DNA from: Planctomycetota bacterium
GTDB lineage: Bacteria > Planctomycetota > Phycisphaerae > Tepidisphaerales > Tepidisphaeraceae
Direction: 5' to 3'
Assembly: GCA_023417885.1 (NCBI GenBank)
Contig: JAEZED010000188.1
Location: forward strand, 1 to 6,852
DNA length: 6,852 nucleotides
Under the pieces are notes generated by a model that saw only the letters and a program-made list of their open reading frames with translations, searched no databases and was not told the DNA's origin. Shown here one piece after another: positions 5,758 to 6,852 of this stretch. Made by a program: the position numbers and the translations under genes. The number at the start of each line of letters is the position of its first letter. The first letter of the stretch is position 1.

Positions 5758-5872
5758 CGACGCCGGCATCCTTCTCAGCGCGCTGGGCCAGGCGGCGTAT
5801 AGGGCTTGCTACCGCGGGAAGATGGGCACACACTATGTGGCTGCTTCACGGTCGCAATCCGGCCGTCCCAAC

Positions 5873-5877
5873 GGAGG
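5873..5877 (+). promoter_or_regulatory. Ribosome binding site of the protease
   Basis: GGAGG lies nine bases upstream of the ATG at 5887. It is the strongest Shine-Dalgarno in the window and fixes the start at 5887, in preference to a TTG at 5806 in the same frame, which would put 27 residues in front of the signal peptide. Confidence 0.8.
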
Positions 5878-5886
5878 AATGAGAAG

Positions 5887-6837
5887 ATGACCCTGCCTGT
5901 GCGTTCGATGACGAGTCTGGGTATCGCAGCGGGGCTGACGGTCGCCTCGTTCGCTGTCGGCTCCGCGCAAGGCGGAACGATTCGGCACGATCGCGACCCG
6001 GCCCTTTACACGGCCCTCGCCGCCCACCCGGACTTCGCCGCCACCGGCTTCCTCCGTGGCCTCGAGGGGACGAGCAACATGACCTGCTCGGCGACACTCA
6101 TCTCGCCGACCTGGGTGCTGACCGCCGCCCACTGCGTGGACGGCAGCAACATCACCAACCTGCGCTTCGGCCTCGGGCCGGACATCGACGGCCCGACCGT
6201 CCAGGCGGTGGAGTGGTTCGCCCACGAGAACTGGACGGGCGCCCTGGATGCGGGCTGGGATATCGGCCTGGTGCGACTGGCCGAGCCGATCACCAGCGTC
6301 GCCCCCGCGATGCTTTTCACCGGGGATGACGAGCGCGGCCTCGTCGGCACGCACGTCGGCTACGGCGTCGGCGGGACGGGCCTTACCGGCGCCACCGGCG
6401 CCATCGGCACCAAGCGGGCCGGCAACAACATGGTCGACGCCTTCGGCGGCGACGTCACCACCACCGGCACGGGCGGCTCGCTCAGCCTCGCGGGTATCTC
6501 CCCGCGCCTCATGTTCGACGACTTCGACAATCCCGACAACCCTGCCGACAGCGGGATGGGCGACAGCACGCCGCTGAACTTGGAGTACCTCGTTGCCGGC
6601 GGCGACAGCGGCGGCGGCTACTACGTGGAGTTCAACGGCGAGGTCTATCTCGCCGGCGTCCACTCCTTCATCGCCGCCTGGAACGACGCCAGCGGCAACG
6701 CGGATTACGGCGATCTCGCGGCGAGCACCCGCGTGAGCGAGTTCAACGCGTGGATCAACTCCTTCATCCCGGAACCCGCCAGCCTTTCGGCGCTGCTCCT
6801 CCCCGGCCTGCTCCTCCTCCGTCGGCGACCGGGCTGA
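5887..6837 (+). CDS. Secreted trypsin-like serine protease with PEP-CTERM tail
   Basis: The 316-residue precursor is an S1-family (chymotrypsin fold) protease. A signal peptide covers about residues 1-29: basic N-region, hydrophobic core LGIAAGLTVASFAVG at 11-25, and probable cleavage after SAQG. The catalytic triad is visible: His82 in LTAAHC, Asp125 in DIGLVRL, and Ser241 in GGDSGGG. Cys67 and Cys83 match the disulfide that brackets the catalytic His. A Gly- and Thr-rich stretch (about 160-200) and an Asp-rich stretch (211-226) lie between Asp and Ser. The C terminus is a PEP-CTERM signal: PEP at 295-297, hydrophobic LSALLLPGLLLL at 300-311, then RRR. Such tails are recognised by exosortase and direct the protein to the cell surface or matrix. 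The substrate is unknown; no separate propeptide or adhesion domain is seen. The gene is divergent from the glycosyltransferase, and no convincing promoter could be picked in 5758-5872. Fifteen bases remain after the stop, without features. Confidence 0.93.
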   Translation: MTLPVRSMTSLGIAAGLTVASFAVGSAQGGTIRHDRDPALYTALAAHPDFAATGFLRGLEGTSNMTCSATLISPTWVLTAAHCVDGSNITNLRFGLGPDIDGPTVQAVEWFAHENWTGALDAGWDIGLVRLAEPITSVAPAMLFTGDDERGLVGTHVGYGVGGTGLTGATGAIGTKRAGNNMVDAFGGDVTTTGTGGSLSLAGISPRLMFDDFDNPDNPADSGMGDSTPLNLEYLVAGGDSGGGYYVEFNGEVYLAGVHSFIAAWNDASGNADYGDLAASTRVSEFNAWINSFIPEPASLSALLLPGLLLLRRRPG

Positions 6838-6852
6838 GCCAGGCGCACAAAT

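Noticed and set aside
4324..5802. A plus-strand open frame of about 490 codons opposite the glycosyltransferase
   Set aside because: Its product is a Gln/Arg/His-rich low-complexity string, typical of the reverse complement of codons for hydrophobic residues; the minus-strand frame has clear membrane segments and family motifs.
5806..5886. TTG-initiated extension of the protease
   Set aside because: It would bury the signal peptide behind 27 residues; the ATG at 5887 has a strong GGAGG at proper spacing.
1..6852. CRISPR array, mobile element, toxin-antitoxin or defence cluster
   Set aside because: I saw no regularly spaced long repeats, transposase or integrase motifs, terminal inverted repeats or small paired genes; the content is housekeeping plus one secreted protease.

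Overview
This is a GC-rich (about 65-70% by eye) window from a bacterial chromosome. It carries six protein genes on both strands, with no sign of phage, plasmid or insertion-sequence DNA. The best guess for the source is the phylum Planctomycetota, perhaps a Phycisphaerae-like lineage. The reasons are a secreted protease with a C-terminal PEP-CTERM sorting signal, an RsgA GTPase with a long basic N-terminal extension, housekeeping genes scattered singly instead of in classical operons, and a mostly weak use of Shine-Dalgarno sites. This is an inference from gene content; no ribosomal RNA is present to settle it.

Layout. Positions 1-302 hold no gene that I can support, but include a run of ten G and a probable terminator for infA. 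On the minus strand follow infA (translation initiation factor IF-1, 303-542) and, upstream of it, rsgA (30S-subunit maturation GTPase, 747-1889). A 304-base divergent region separates rsgA from purF (amidophosphoribosyltransferase, 2194-3651, plus strand), which appears to be read from a leaderless transcript. A short convergent gap after purF contains a threefold ATTCGTG repeat that runs into the 3' end of the next gene. That gene is a Rid-family protein (3782-4243, minus), whose start overlaps by ATGA the stop of a multi-spanning GT87-type glycosyltransferase (4240 to about 5655, minus). A second divergent region with a 9-bp inverted repeat leads to a secreted trypsin-like serine protease with a PEP-CTERM tail (5887-6837, plus).

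How the genes relate. IF-1 and RsgA both act on the 30S ribosomal subunit near the decoding site, so their adjacency is functionally sensible. PurF catalyses the first committed step of purine synthesis and stands alone here. The glycosyltransferase and the Rid protein form a translationally coupled pair of unknown joint role. The protease is an exported, probably exosortase-processed, surface protein and is unrelated to the others.

I did not find a clear new multi-gene system. The points most worth a second look are an RsgA that has lost its whole zinc-binding segment while keeping the terminal helix, an IF-1 with a six-residue loop insertion, the leaderless purF start, the ATTCGTG repeat forming the end of a coding sequence, and the structured inverted repeat between 5708 and 5757.
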